From contig CAYQQQ010000001.1 of assembly GCA_964420125.1 (NCBI GenBank), forward strand, positions 338,956-402,955: 64,000 bases of DNA. Reading direction: 5' to 3'. The notes beneath the pieces were generated by a model, which saw only the letters and a list, made by a program, of their open reading frames with translations, made no database searches and had not been told where the DNA came from. This DNA is from CAYQQQ01 sp964420125 (lineage in GTDB: Bacteria; Actinomycetota; Acidimicrobiia; Acidimicrobiales; Microtrichaceae). Numbering within the stretch: the first letter of the stretch is position 1; every line of letters begins with the position of its first letter. A program made the translations under genes and the position numbers. Shown here one piece after another: positions 32,874 through 41,360 of the stretch.

Positions 32874-34472
32874 TCAGTACCCCCGCTCCGTCGCCGGGCT
32901 CGGCAGCCCGAGGTCCTCGGCGATCGTCTTGTAGGCGTTGTAGCCCGGCGCGGCGTGCATGCCGCCTCCCGGGTACGCCGACGGCCCGCACAGGTAGAGG
33001 CCCTCGACGTGCAGCCGGTAGTCGGCGGCCTCGGGCCAGGGCCGGTTGACGCCCATCTGGTCGAGCGACATCTCCCCGTTGGAGAAGTCGCCCTCCCACA
33101 TGTAGTTCTTCCGCTCCATCTGGTCCGGCGTGTACAGGGCGTCGGCGATCACGTTGTCGCGGGTCATGTTGGGGGCGAACTCCCCCCAACGGGCGAGGAA
33201 GCGATCGTTGTAGGTCTCGCGCACCTCGGCCCACTCCTGTGCGCTCAGCTCGCTGGCCGACGGGAAGAAGTACCACCCTGTCGCCGAGTGCCGGCCCGCC
33301 GGGGCCTGCGAGGGATCCCACAGGCTGTTGACCCACGTGCCCGCAGCCGGCTCCGGCACCAGCCCCGAGTAGGCGTCGCGGATGTAGCGCACCGCCTCCT
33401 CGGGGGTGTCGTAGCCCACCACCGTGTAGTGGGTGCGGTTGATGTCCGGATCCCAACGGGCCGAGGAGTAGTCAGGGGCGTCGTAGAGGCAGAACATCGG
33501 GGTGGCCAGCACGTGGCTGGGACCGAAGCGGAAGTTCTTGGCCCGGCGCACCCAGTTGGCCGGCAGGTGCTCCTCGCCCACCTGGTCGAGCAGGGTGCGC
33601 TTCGGATCGGCGTTGGTGACCACGCACCTGGTGGCCCGCAGCTCCTTGCCCCGGGCGACCACCCCGACCGCACGGCCGTCCTCCACCAGGATCCGCTCCA
33701 CCTCGGTGTTCTCGATGAGGTCGACGCCGTGGGCGTAGCAGGCCTGGGTCATGGCCTTGGCCAGGGTGTGGGTGCCGCCCTTGGCGAGGCGCCAGCACCC
33801 GATCATCCACGGCAACGCCGTGAGCATCATCCCCGCGGCGCCGCCGGTGTCGATGCCCACGCCGAACTCCACGCTCACCCGGTACAGCAGCGTGCGCATC
33901 TCGGGGGACTCGAACAGCTCGTCGATGATCACCTTGGGGGTCTTGGCGGCGTCCTTGGCGGTGATGCCCATGTCGGCGTACATCGATTCGACGAGTGCCG
34001 CCTGGCCCTCGTCCATCCCCTCGAAGGGCGGGTTGTAGATGCCGAACGCCAGCAGCGGCCCGAAGTCCTTGGTGCGGTCCTGCAGCGCGATGTACGTGTC
34101 GGCGTCGGACTTCGAGTAGCGGGAGATCGACGCGTGGGTCTTGTCCAGCAGGTCCTTGCGGTGCAGCACGATGGGCGGCCGACCGTCGGAGAAGGCGATG
34201 CCCGCCTGGTTCTCCGGGGTGATCGAGCGCAGCCCGCAGTTCTCCAGGTCGAAGTCCTCGATCATCGGGATGATGTCGAAGAACTCCATGAAGTTGGCGT
34301 GCAGGTTGAACCGGAACCCCGAGAGCACCGGGTCCTCGGTGTTGGCCCCCCCGCCCTCCTCGTGGCGGCGCTCCACGATCGCCGTCTTCAGCCCGGCGCG
34401 GGCCAGGTAGGCGGCGGTGCACAGGCCGTTGTGGCCGGCGCCGATGATGATCGCGTCGTAGGTCGTCGACAC
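32874..34472 (-). CDS. CrtI-like NAD(P)/FAD-dependent oxidoreductase (first paralogue)
   Basis: The 532-residue enzyme has AIIIGAGHNGLCTAAYLARAGLKT then IVERRHEEGGG, and the C-terminal GLYLCGPSAYPGGGMHAAPGYNAY. It is the closest relative of the neighbour at 31139-32740, and the two are a tandem duplication. GAGGAG precedes GTG 34472. It is divergent from a TetR gene with a short shared promoter, and separated from the downstream oxidoreductase operon by 133 bases carrying the KstR-like site. The two paralogues are therefore probably controlled differently. Confidence 0.87.
   Translation of the reverse strand: MSTTYDAIIIGAGHNGLCTAAYLARAGLKTAIVERRHEEGGGANTEDPVLSGFRFNLHANFMEFFDIIPMIEDFDLENCGLRSITPENQAGIAFSDGRPPIVLHRKDLLDKTHASISRYSKSDADTYIALQDRTKDFGPLLAFGIYNPPFEGMDEGQAALVESMYADMGITAKDAAKTPKVIIDELFESPEMRTLLYRVSVEFGVGIDTGGAAGMMLTALPWMIGCWRLAKGGTHTLAKAMTQACYAHGVDLIENTEVERILVEDGRAVGVVARGKELRATRCVVTNADPKRTLLDQVGEEHLPANWVRRAKNFRFGPSHVLATPMFCLYDAPDYSSARWDPDINRTHYTVVGYDTPEEAVRYIRDAYSGLVPEPAAGTWVNSLWDPSQAPAGRHSATGWYFFPSASELSAQEWAEVRETYNDRFLARWGEFAPNMTRDNVIADALYTPDQMERKNYMWEGDFSNGEMSLDQMGVNRPWPEAADYRLHVEGLYLCGPSAYPGGGMHAAPGYNAYKTIAEDLGLPSPATERGY
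34191..34290 (-). repeat. 100-bp block identical to 32456-32555
   Basis: This is the second copy of the perfect 100-base direct repeat shared by the two closest CrtI-like paralogues. It encodes a segment ending near the FFDIIPMIEDFDLENCG motif. Confidence 0.9.
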
Positions 34473-34560
34473 CGGAGCTCCTCGGGTGGCACGGTCGATC
34501 AGGCGAGCGGTCGGTCAGGTGGAACGATCCGCCGGTGGCACACACTAACAAGATTCGTGC

Positions 34561-34588
34561 CATGTGCAAGTGTGACATGAGCTAGGTT
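34561..34588 (+). promoter_or_regulatory. Promoter and inverted repeat before tetR
   Basis: CATGT (34561-34565) and ACATG (34575-34579) flank nine bases. TAGGTT (34583-34588) is a good TANNNT -10. The repeat would lie in the -35 to -10 spacer, as expected for autoregulation by the TetR encoded next. Confidence 0.4.
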
Positions 34589-34626
34589 TGGCCCCGGGTG
34601 CCGCCACACTGCCCCGGGAGTCCCTC

Positions 34627-35289
34627 GTGAACAGCACCGACGCGTCGCACACCACGCCCCGGTCCCACGGTGAGCGGGCGCGCTCGAGTGACGGGCGAGA
34701 CGATCCCAGCAGCGACGAGCGACCTCCCAACGCCGAGCGGATCTTCGACGCGGCACAGGAGTGCTTCGCCCGCTACGGGTTCCAGAAGACCTCCATGGAG
34801 GACATCGCCCGCGAGGCCGGCCTGTCCCGCCGCAGCGTCTACCGCCACTTCCCCGACAAGGCGGCGCTGTTCAACGAGGTGGCCGAGGCCCGGACGCGCA
34901 TCTTCCTCGACGAGATCGTGCGGCGCACCTCCGGCCTCTCCAGCCTGTCCGCCCAGATCGAAGAGGTGGCCCGACTGACCAACCGCTTCGTGCGAGAGGA
35001 CCCGATCAGCACCGCGCTGCGTCGGGAGGACCCGGACTCCCTGGCCCGGATGGTCTCCACCGGAGCGCGAGAGCTCCTCGCCATGGCGATGGAGGCGATC
35101 GTGCCGCTGATCGAGGCGGCGATCCAGCGAGGCGAGGTGCGCGCGGACCTCGACGTGCGGCGTGCCGCCGAGTGGATCACCCGGATGGTCTTCTCCCTCA
35201 CCGCCACCCCGTCGGTCACCTTCGACATCTCCGACCCGGAGCAGACCGCGGCGTTCATCCGCGAGTTCCTCCTGCCCGGCCTGCGCTGA
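34627..35289 (+). CDS. TetR/AcrR-family regulator beside the CrtI-like genes
   Basis: The protein has 220 residues. The helix-turn-helix is at about residues 38-82: ERIFDAAQECFARYGFQKTSMEDIAREAGLSRRSVYRHFPDK. A TetR_C-like helical domain follows and ends AAFIREFLLPGLR. GTG 34627 has GGGAG six bases upstream; a longer ORF exists but lacks this. Divergence from the first CrtI-like gene makes that gene its likely target. It does not resemble KstR beyond the fold. Confidence 0.87.
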   Translation: MNSTDASHTTPRSHGERARSSDGRDDPSSDERPPNAERIFDAAQECFARYGFQKTSMEDIAREAGLSRRSVYRHFPDKAALFNEVAEARTRIFLDEIVRRTSGLSSLSAQIEEVARLTNRFVREDPISTALRREDPDSLARMVSTGARELLAMAMEAIVPLIEAAIQRGEVRADLDVRRAAEWITRMVFSLTATPSVTFDISDPEQTAAFIREFLLPGLR

Positions 35290-35329
35290 GGCTCGCCGCC
35301 ATGGCGCCGCGGGGTCGATCGAAGGGCCC

Positions 35330-36061
35330 TCACCCCATCGAGAACCAGGTGGCCGCCGCCTTGGCCAGCACCCGGCCGTCAGGACTGCTCAGCGCCGTGC
35401 CGGCGAACATCTTGCGACCCTCCCGGCCCACCTGCCACCCGGTGACCACCAGGTCGGCGCCGATCGGAACAGGAGCCAGCTGCTCGAAGGCGATGCGCCC
35501 GAGCAGGCCGGCCGCCTGACCGTCCGCGATGAAGGCCATCGCCCCAGGGCAGTCGAGCACGGCGAGCACCCACAACACGTCGACCTCGCCATCGGCCACC
35601 GTTCCGTCCGGACTGGAGGTGGAGGGGACTCGGTGGCGCTCGGCGGGGCGCCACACGGCGGCCACCTGCGACACTCCTCGGGCGGTGAGCGGACCGACGG
35701 TGACGCCGAGGCCGTCGTCGTCGCTGCGCTGGAGCCCGCACCCCAGGCAGATCGGGTGCACGTGCCGCCACGACGGCGACCCCGCCTCGGCGGCGCGCGC
35801 CTCCTCGACACCTGGCGCCGGCGGCACCGAGAGCTCCACCCGGGTCGGCACCGCCTCGGCCAGCACCTCGTCGTCGAGGCGCAGGCACCACCGCCCCGGT
35901 TCGGGCTCCGCGAGCTCCAGCTCCACCCCGAGCGGTGCGGGTGCGCGCAACGTCACCTGCACCGGCGAGCCCGCCCGACGAGCGAGCAGCCCGGCCACGT
36001 AGCCGCCGTGGCCGATCTCCGGCGGGCCGGCGCAGTTCTCCGGGATGACGATGCTGGACAT
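35330..36061 (-). CDS. Hotdog-fold thioesterase-like protein
   Basis: The 243-residue protein resembles two half hotdog domains. The first has IPENCAGPPEIGHGGYVAGLLA with PVQVTLRAPAPLGVELELA. A CLGCG motif lies in the middle (about residues 127-131), and a second hotdog-like part ends GRKMFAGTALSSPDGRVLAKA. Relatives are conserved actinobacterial proteins without assigned substrate. I choose ATG 36061 because homologues start close to the IVIP segment; GTG 36109 is possible. It is convergent with the TetR gene. Confidence 0.65.
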   Translation of the reverse strand: MSSIVIPENCAGPPEIGHGGYVAGLLARRAGSPVQVTLRAPAPLGVELELAEPEPGRWCLRLDDEVLAEAVPTRVELSVPPAPGVEEARAAEAGSPSWRHVHPICLGCGLQRSDDDGLGVTVGPLTARGVSQVAAVWRPAERHRVPSTSSPDGTVADGEVDVLWVLAVLDCPGAMAFIADGQAAGLLGRIAFEQLAPVPIGADLVVTGWQVGREGRKMFAGTALSSPDGRVLAKAAATWFSMG

Positions 36062-36207
36062 CCCGGCACGCTGCCACCGCCCCATGCCGTCGCGCAACGC
36101 CGGCGCCACCTCCGAACGGGCGACTCCCCCTACGATGCGACCGGCCCGAACGGGCCACCTGTCCGGGCCGGCCTCCTCGCCGCCTCGGCCTCGCCAGGGG
36201 AGAGCAC

Positions 36208-37674
36208 ATGACCGGTCGCGAGTCCCGCAACGTCGGCGAACGAGGGAGCCGCCACGCCGGCCTGCCCGACCCCGAGTACCTGCCCAAGCGCACCCCCGCC
36301 GAACGGGAGGCCCACGGCATCAGCCTGCGCGAGGAGGTGCCCGTCGGCAGCCTGGCCACCTGGCAGGAACCACCCGAGCGGGCCGACCCCGTCGAGGTCC
36401 TCGTCCACCAAGGGGCCACCAGGGTGCCCGAGCTCCTGCCCCTCCGCTACGGGCGCATGCTCGACTCGCCGTTCGCGTTCTACCGCGGCGGCGCGGCCAT
36501 CATGGCCGCCGACCTCGCCGGCACCCCGGCCAGCGGCCTGCGCGCCCAGCTCTGCGGTGACGCCCACCTGCTCAACTTCGGGATCTTCGACACACCCGAG
36601 CGATCGCTCGTGTTCGGGTTGAACGACTTCGACGAGACGATCGAAGGTCCGTTCGAGTGGGACCTCAAGCGGCTCGCAGCCAGCGTCGAGATCGCAGGGC
36701 GCGACCTGGCGTTCACCGCGACCCAACGGGAGGCGGCGGTGCGCGCCACGGTCCGCTCCTACCGCGAGTCCATGGCCGACTTCGCCCGGATGCGCAACCT
36801 CGAGGTCTGGCACACGTTCCTCCCCGCCGACCGCCTACGTGAGCAGCTGGCGACGATCGGCGGCCGCGCCGCCGGCCGGGAGGTCGACAAGCGGGTGGCG
36901 AAGGCCCTGCGCCGAGACCACCTGCACGCGTTCGGCCGGCTCGTGCGGGGCGACGACGCCGGCTCGGCCCGGTTCATCTCCGACCCACCCGTGCTCGTAC
37001 CGGTGGAGGAGCTCCTCGACGACCAGCAGCGAGCGCGCTACGTGGAGGTCGTGCAGGAGTTCCTGCGCCAGTACCGGGCCAGCCTGCGCGACGACCGGCG
37101 CATGCTGGTCGAGTCCTACCGCTACGTGCAGATGGCCCGCAAGGTCGTCGGCGTCGGCAGCGTCGGCACCCGCGCCTGGGTGGTGCTGCTCGTCGGCCGC
37201 GACGCCGACGACCCGCTCCTGCTCCAGCTCAAGGAGGCCCAGCCCTCGGTGCTCGCCCCCTATGCCGGCGCGACGGCCTACGAGTGCGAAGGCCGGCGCG
37301 TCGTCGAGGGCCAGCGCCTCATGCAGACCGCGCCGGACCACCTCCTCGGCTGGTACCGCATCGTGGCCTGGGACGACGTGGGGCGGGACTTCTACGTGCG
37401 TCAGCTGTGGGACGGCAAGGCCTCGATCGACCTGACCCGGTTGTCGCCCAAGGGCCTGAAGGCCTACGGCGTCGCCTGCGGCTGGACGCTGGCCCGGGCG
37501 CACGCCCGCTCCGGCGACCGTCTGGCGATCGCTGCGTACCTCGGTGACGACGGGGCGCTCGACGATGCGCTCGTGTCCTTCGCCGACGCCTACGCCACCA
37601 CCAACGAAGCGGACCACCAGCGCTTGCGAGACGCCGTGGACCGCGGTCAGCTGGTGGCGACGAGCGGCACCTGA
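36208..37674 (+). CDS. DUF2252 family protein
   Basis: The 488-residue protein matches DUF2252: LLPLRYGRMLDSPFAFYRGGAAIMAADLA, CGDAHLLNFGIFDTPERSLVFGLNDFDETIEGPFEWDLKRLAAS and FYVRQLWDGKASIDL. The GDAHLLNFG and NDFDET motifs look like the catalytic loop and metal-binding loop of aminoglycoside-phosphotransferase/kinase-like folds. A small-molecule kinase role is therefore possible but unproven. GGGGAGA precedes ATG 36208. It stands alone between a convergent and a divergent neighbour. Confidence 0.88.
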   Translation: MTGRESRNVGERGSRHAGLPDPEYLPKRTPAEREAHGISLREEVPVGSLATWQEPPERADPVEVLVHQGATRVPELLPLRYGRMLDSPFAFYRGGAAIMAADLAGTPASGLRAQLCGDAHLLNFGIFDTPERSLVFGLNDFDETIEGPFEWDLKRLAASVEIAGRDLAFTATQREAAVRATVRSYRESMADFARMRNLEVWHTFLPADRLREQLATIGGRAAGREVDKRVAKALRRDHLHAFGRLVRGDDAGSARFISDPPVLVPVEELLDDQQRARYVEVVQEFLRQYRASLRDDRRMLVESYRYVQMARKVVGVGSVGTRAWVVLLVGRDADDPLLLQLKEAQPSVLAPYAGATAYECEGRRVVEGQRLMQTAPDHLLGWYRIVAWDDVGRDFYVRQLWDGKASIDLTRLSPKGLKAYGVACGWTLARAHARSGDRLAIAAYLGDDGALDDALVSFADAYATTNEADHQRLRDAVDRGQLVATSGT

Positions 37675-37749
37675 GCGGCCTCTGCCACGAACCGGTCCGA
37701 GCGGGTCCTCGATCGGTCGGGGACAGAACCGGTGCGACGTCGGCACGGT

Positions 37750-40527
37750 TCAGCCGGCGTCGACGGCCTCGAGGCTGACCCGCACCCCGCGGTCCGCGGG
37801 TTGGGGCTGCCAGCCGATCGGCGCGTAGTCGAGGTGGCCGTAGCCCCCGACCAGTCCGAGGTGCTTGACGATCCCCGGGCTCACGTCGTTGGACCCGGCC
37901 CACTGCGGGAACATGTGGGGGTCCCAGCCGTTGTAGATCGTCACCGTCCCCGGCCGCTGCGCCTCCGACAGCTTGGTGCGCACCACGAAGGCGCCGACGT
38001 CGTTGGACACCCTCACCCGGTCGTGGTCCCCGACGCCCACCGCGACGGCGTCCGCAGGGTTGACCACCAGGTGGGGCTCGCCGCGGTGCGTCTGCAGCAG
38101 CAGCGGGTTGCCCATGTTCATGGCGTGCACCGACCAGCGGTTGTGCCCCGAGAGCACCAGGTACGGATGGGCCCCGCCCATGGCGGGCATGTCCTTGTGC
38201 ACCGGCAGGTCCTCACCGGCCTCCGCGAACCAGGGGTGGTCGATGAGGAACTGGGCACGACGTGTGAGGGTGGGATACGGCGCACCCCTCACCACGTGGT
38301 CCTCCAGCGGGTTGGTCACCTCGTCCTCGGGGGTCCACGGGGCGGCATGGCTGAGGGCCATGAACCCCCGCCCCCAGTCGGTGAAGCGGCACTGACCGTG
38401 CTCGCGCATCGTGGTGAGGTCGGAGCCCTCGGGCAGGATCCCCGAGTACGCGGTGTCGCGGACGATCTCGTCGTAGAGCTGCTCGTCGGTGAGCAGCGCA
38501 CCGCCGAGGGTGTAGCGGTCGTAGAGCTCGGCGTAGCGCACCTCGCTGCCGTCGGGGTGGGTGAACGACTCGATCCCGCGCGCCGCGGCCCGCCGACCCA
38601 GCGCCCGGCACAGCTCGGCGAACATCTCCCACTCCGGCATCGACTCCCCCGCGGGGGGGACCGCCTCGTCGGTCATCGTGAAGTAGTAGGTCGGCATGTC
38701 GAGGCTGACCTTCTCGTAGTGCTGGGCGGCGGGCAGGACGACGTCGGACCACAGCGCCGTGCTCGACATGCGCACGTCGATGGTCACCACCAGGTCGAGG
38801 TTGGGCCACAGGTGCTCCAGCACCGTGTTGCGGCCTCCCCTCGTGCGCCGCACGATGTTGCCGCCGCACTCGATCAGCATCCGGGGCGGCGTGCCGGGGC
38901 CGAGGGGCACCACCGTGTCCCACCATCCCTCGGCCATGGCGGCATCCATGTGCTCGTCGAAGCTCCGTGCCGTGGCCTCGTCGCCGTAGCCGGGCCGGTT
39001 CCACAGCTCCCGACCCCCGAAGTGCCAGTACCAGAGGAACGCCGGGGGCACCATCGCCGCCCGGGGGCCCTTCACCGTGGAGCGCATCACCTCGAACGCC
39101 ACGATCTCGGGAGTGCGGGTCGGGTCCTCCATGTGCAGGATCTCGCTGAACCCCTCGAGAGCCGAGAGGATCTCCTCGGCACCCTCGGCGCCGGCGGTCG
39201 ACTTGGAGGTGGTGAGCATCCACCCGTCGATCTGGGCGTTCGCCCAGTGCTGGAACCCGGCGCCCACCTTGCCCCAGTTGCCGGTGAGGGCGAGCAGCAG
39301 CAGCATCGTGCGCTGGTAGAGGTCCGAGTGGTACGCCTTGTTGGAGCCCATCCCCATCCACAGCCGGGTGGTGGTGGTCGCCACCCGGCGGGCGACGCTG
39401 CGCACCACGTCGGGGTGCACCCCGGTGACGGCCTGGGACACCTCGGGCCGGTGGTCCTCGAGCTGCTCCACCAGGCGCATCCACACCGGCCGCACGCGCA
39501 CCTGCTCCCCACCGGCCAGGGTCACCTCCGCCTCGCCGTCGAGGGCCGGCGTGTAGTCCTCGGGCAGCAGGTTCGCCCGACTCGCCTCCACCACCTCCCC
39601 GGAGGTGGTGAGGTGGAAGAACTGGTCGTCGCGACCCTCGGGGTCGAGGTCGCACGCCCGCAGGAACCGCCGGGTGTCGGTGCGCTCCAGCAGCGCCAGG
39701 TCGGTCTGCTCGCGCACGAAGCGCTCGTCGACCAGGCCCTCGTCCACGATCACCTGGCACATCGCCAGCGCCAGCGCCGGGTCGCTGCCCGGGTTCACCG
39801 GCATGTGCACGTCGGTGTGCATGTGGCTCGGGCTGACGTCGGGGCTGATGATCACCACCTGCGCACCCCGGTACCGGGCCTCAGGGAGGTAGTGGTAGAA
39901 GGGCACGTAGGTGTAGACGGGGTTGGCATGCCAGATGAGGATCGTGTCGGCCACGAAGAACGACGGCTCGTCCTGGTAGACGTGCGAGTGGCCGATCGTG
40001 AGGTGCAGGCCGGGCGCGAAGTCGGCGAGCGCGCCGTTGACGTCGGTGCTGGTGGCGCCGAGGAACCCCACCAGCCGCTCGCAGGCTGTGGTGGCCGCCA
40101 TCTCGGGGGTGCCCTCGCGCAGGATGGTGTGGGGACCGTGCTCGGCGATGGCGTCGATGATGCCGTCGGCCACCTCGTCGAGCGCCTCGTCCCAGGTGAT
40201 CCGCTCCCACTCACCCGACCCCCGCTCCCCCACCCGTCGCATCGGGTGCAGGAGGCGGTCGCCGGCGTCGAGCTGGGCGCTCCAGGCCGCCCCCCGGTTG
40301 CAGCCCCGGGGGGAGTCGTCCGGGAACCCCTTGGGCGCCGGCCGGTCCGGCCGGGGGTTGGGCACCTCCTCGCGCACCACCTTCCCGTCCTTCACGAAGA
40401 CGCGGTAGCGGCAGTTGCTGGGGAAGCAGTCGACGCAGTGCGACCCCCAGGCGACCGAGTCGAACTCGGTGCGTGCCCGGTAGCGGCCCTCCCCCGATCG
40501 CGCACCGGCGCCCACGTCGTCACCCAT
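37750..40527 (-). CDS. Molybdopterin oxidoreductase, type II DMSO-reductase-like catalytic subunit (orphan)
   Basis: The 925-residue protein has an N-terminal Fe-S motif HCVDCFPSNC with the last Cys in PRGCNRGAAWS, then the bis-MGD molybdopterin domain. The segment SPSHMHTDVHMPVNPGSDPALALAMC and the HANPVYTYVPFYHYLPEARYRGA stretch are like NarG, EbdA, SerA and steroid C25 dehydrogenase alpha subunits. A molydopterin-dinucleotide-binding domain forms the C-terminus (ATTIYNGWDP-like VTIYNGWDPHMFPQWAG). I see no Tat signal and no beta, gamma or chaperone gene next to it. Substrate is unknown. Confidence 0.85.
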   Translation of the reverse strand: MGDDVGAGARSGEGRYRARTEFDSVAWGSHCVDCFPSNCRYRVFVKDGKVVREEVPNPRPDRPAPKGFPDDSPRGCNRGAAWSAQLDAGDRLLHPMRRVGERGSGEWERITWDEALDEVADGIIDAIAEHGPHTILREGTPEMAATTACERLVGFLGATSTDVNGALADFAPGLHLTIGHSHVYQDEPSFFVADTILIWHANPVYTYVPFYHYLPEARYRGAQVVIISPDVSPSHMHTDVHMPVNPGSDPALALAMCQVIVDEGLVDERFVREQTDLALLERTDTRRFLRACDLDPEGRDDQFFHLTTSGEVVEASRANLLPEDYTPALDGEAEVTLAGGEQVRVRPVWMRLVEQLEDHRPEVSQAVTGVHPDVVRSVARRVATTTTRLWMGMGSNKAYHSDLYQRTMLLLLALTGNWGKVGAGFQHWANAQIDGWMLTTSKSTAGAEGAEEILSALEGFSEILHMEDPTRTPEIVAFEVMRSTVKGPRAAMVPPAFLWYWHFGGRELWNRPGYGDEATARSFDEHMDAAMAEGWWDTVVPLGPGTPPRMLIECGGNIVRRTRGGRNTVLEHLWPNLDLVVTIDVRMSSTALWSDVVLPAAQHYEKVSLDMPTYYFTMTDEAVPPAGESMPEWEMFAELCRALGRRAAARGIESFTHPDGSEVRYAELYDRYTLGGALLTDEQLYDEIVRDTAYSGILPEGSDLTTMREHGQCRFTDWGRGFMALSHAAPWTPEDEVTNPLEDHVVRGAPYPTLTRRAQFLIDHPWFAEAGEDLPVHKDMPAMGGAHPYLVLSGHNRWSVHAMNMGNPLLLQTHRGEPHLVVNPADAVAVGVGDHDRVRVSNDVGAFVVRTKLSEAQRPGTVTIYNGWDPHMFPQWAGSNDVSPGIVKHLGLVGGYGHLDYAPIGWQPQPADRGVRVSLEAVDAG

Positions 40528-40626
40528 CTCGATCACCCACCTCGGCTCGGCACGGTTCGGCCGCGGCGGCTCTGACCGCGGTGGCCGCAGCGTATCGCCC
40601 AGCTGCGTTCCGGCGGCCGGGACCTC

Positions 40627-40677
40627 CGCTCTGCCAGGTGTCCTCCACGCCGATGTGGTCCCACACCGGCCAGAGCG
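40627..40677. repeat. Dispersed inverted-repeat element, copy 1
   Basis: The arms CGCTCTG (40627-40633) and CAGAGCG (40671-40677) enclose the core CCACGCCGATGTGGTCCCACACC-like segment at 40645-40667, which is shared with copies near 47.98 and 60.18 kb. It lies 69 bases after the stop of the minus-strand gene 40746-41249. Confidence 0.7.
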
Positions 40678-40745
40678 ATCGGGAAGCCGGCCGGCGGCGA
40701 GGACCCCGATCCCGTCCCCCTCTCTGGCACCCTGCCGTCGCCGCC

Positions 40746-41249
40746 TCAGAAGTCCCTGAGCCGTTGCACCAGGTCGACCAGCGCAGCGGCGCCCTCGGCG
40801 CGCCAGGCCTGCACCCGGTCCGCGTCCAGCACCTCGCTCTGCGAGGTCGACGACCACCCGGAGCGGAGCACCTCCAGCGCATGGGTGCCGTCGTCGGCGC
40901 GCCAGAGGGTCCAGTCCCAGGGCGCTCCCCCCACGATCCACCATCGCCGGGAGTCCTCCAGGCCCTCGGGGTGCACGAGCTCCGGAGCCTCGTCCAGCAT
41001 CACCCGCAGGAGTGCCTCGGTGTCGCGCGGATCCCACTCGAGGCGCTCGGCGACGAGGCGCGTCACCTCCACGGCCTCCGCCGGCCACGCTCGCAACGCC
41101 CCGGCCACCGCCATCCGGTGCCAGTGGGTGGGCAGGCGGGCGAGCACCTCGGCGCCGGCGGCCTCCGCCGCATCGAGCCAGTCCACGCTGTGGGCCACCA
41201 CCACGTCGGGGTGCTCCGCAGCCAGGGCGACGGCGTAGGCAGGGTTCAT
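40746..41249 (-). CDS. Hypothetical protein
   Basis: I do not recognise this 167-residue product. It is soluble and helical, rich in Ala, Trp and Asp (PHWHRMAVAGALRAWPAEAVEV-like segment, then RRWWIVGGAPWDWTLWRADDGTHALEVL). It has no signal peptide, membrane helix or obvious catalytic motif. The reading frame uses GC-rich third positions like its neighbours, so it is probably a real gene. It is followed by the repeat element at 40627-40677. Confidence 0.5.
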   Translation of the reverse strand: MNPAYAVALAAEHPDVVVAHSVDWLDAAEAAGAEVLARLPTHWHRMAVAGALRAWPAEAVEVTRLVAERLEWDPRDTEALLRVMLDEAPELVHPEGLEDSRRWWIVGGAPWDWTLWRADDGTHALEVLRSGWSSTSQSEVLDADRVQAWRAEGAAALVDLVQRLRDF

Positions 41250-41314
41250 CTCGCCGTGCTCATCTCGCAGGCTCCCGGGTCAGGGTGGCGACCAGGGTAT
41301 CGGCCCGAGACGAC

Positions 41315-41348
41315 ACATCTTCATGTCGATTTCGTCGCATCTGCATGC
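41315..41348 (+). promoter_or_regulatory. Tandem VapB operators in the vapBC promoter
   Basis: ACAT-CTTC-ATGT (41315-41326) and GCAT-CTGC-ATGC (41337-41348) follow one pattern, RCAT-CTKC-ATGY. Their centres are 22 bases apart and the second ends 12 bases before the vapB ATG. They are the expected binding sites for the ribbon-helix-helix antitoxin. Confidence 0.7.
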
Positions 41349-41360
41349 GAAGATCAGTCC

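Noticed and set aside
34627..35289. The TetR beside the CrtI-like genes being KstR itself
   Set aside because: Its helix-turn-helix and length do not resemble KstR closely, and no KstR-like site lies in its own promoter.
37750..40527. Naming the molybdoenzyme a steroid C25 dehydrogenase
   Set aside because: The class resemblance is broad, partner subunits and Tat signal are missing, and no substrate-specific residue can be judged by eye.
37732..40575. 947-codon plus-strand frame opposite the molybdoenzyme
   Set aside because: It is antisense to a well-conserved molybdopterin oxidoreductase.
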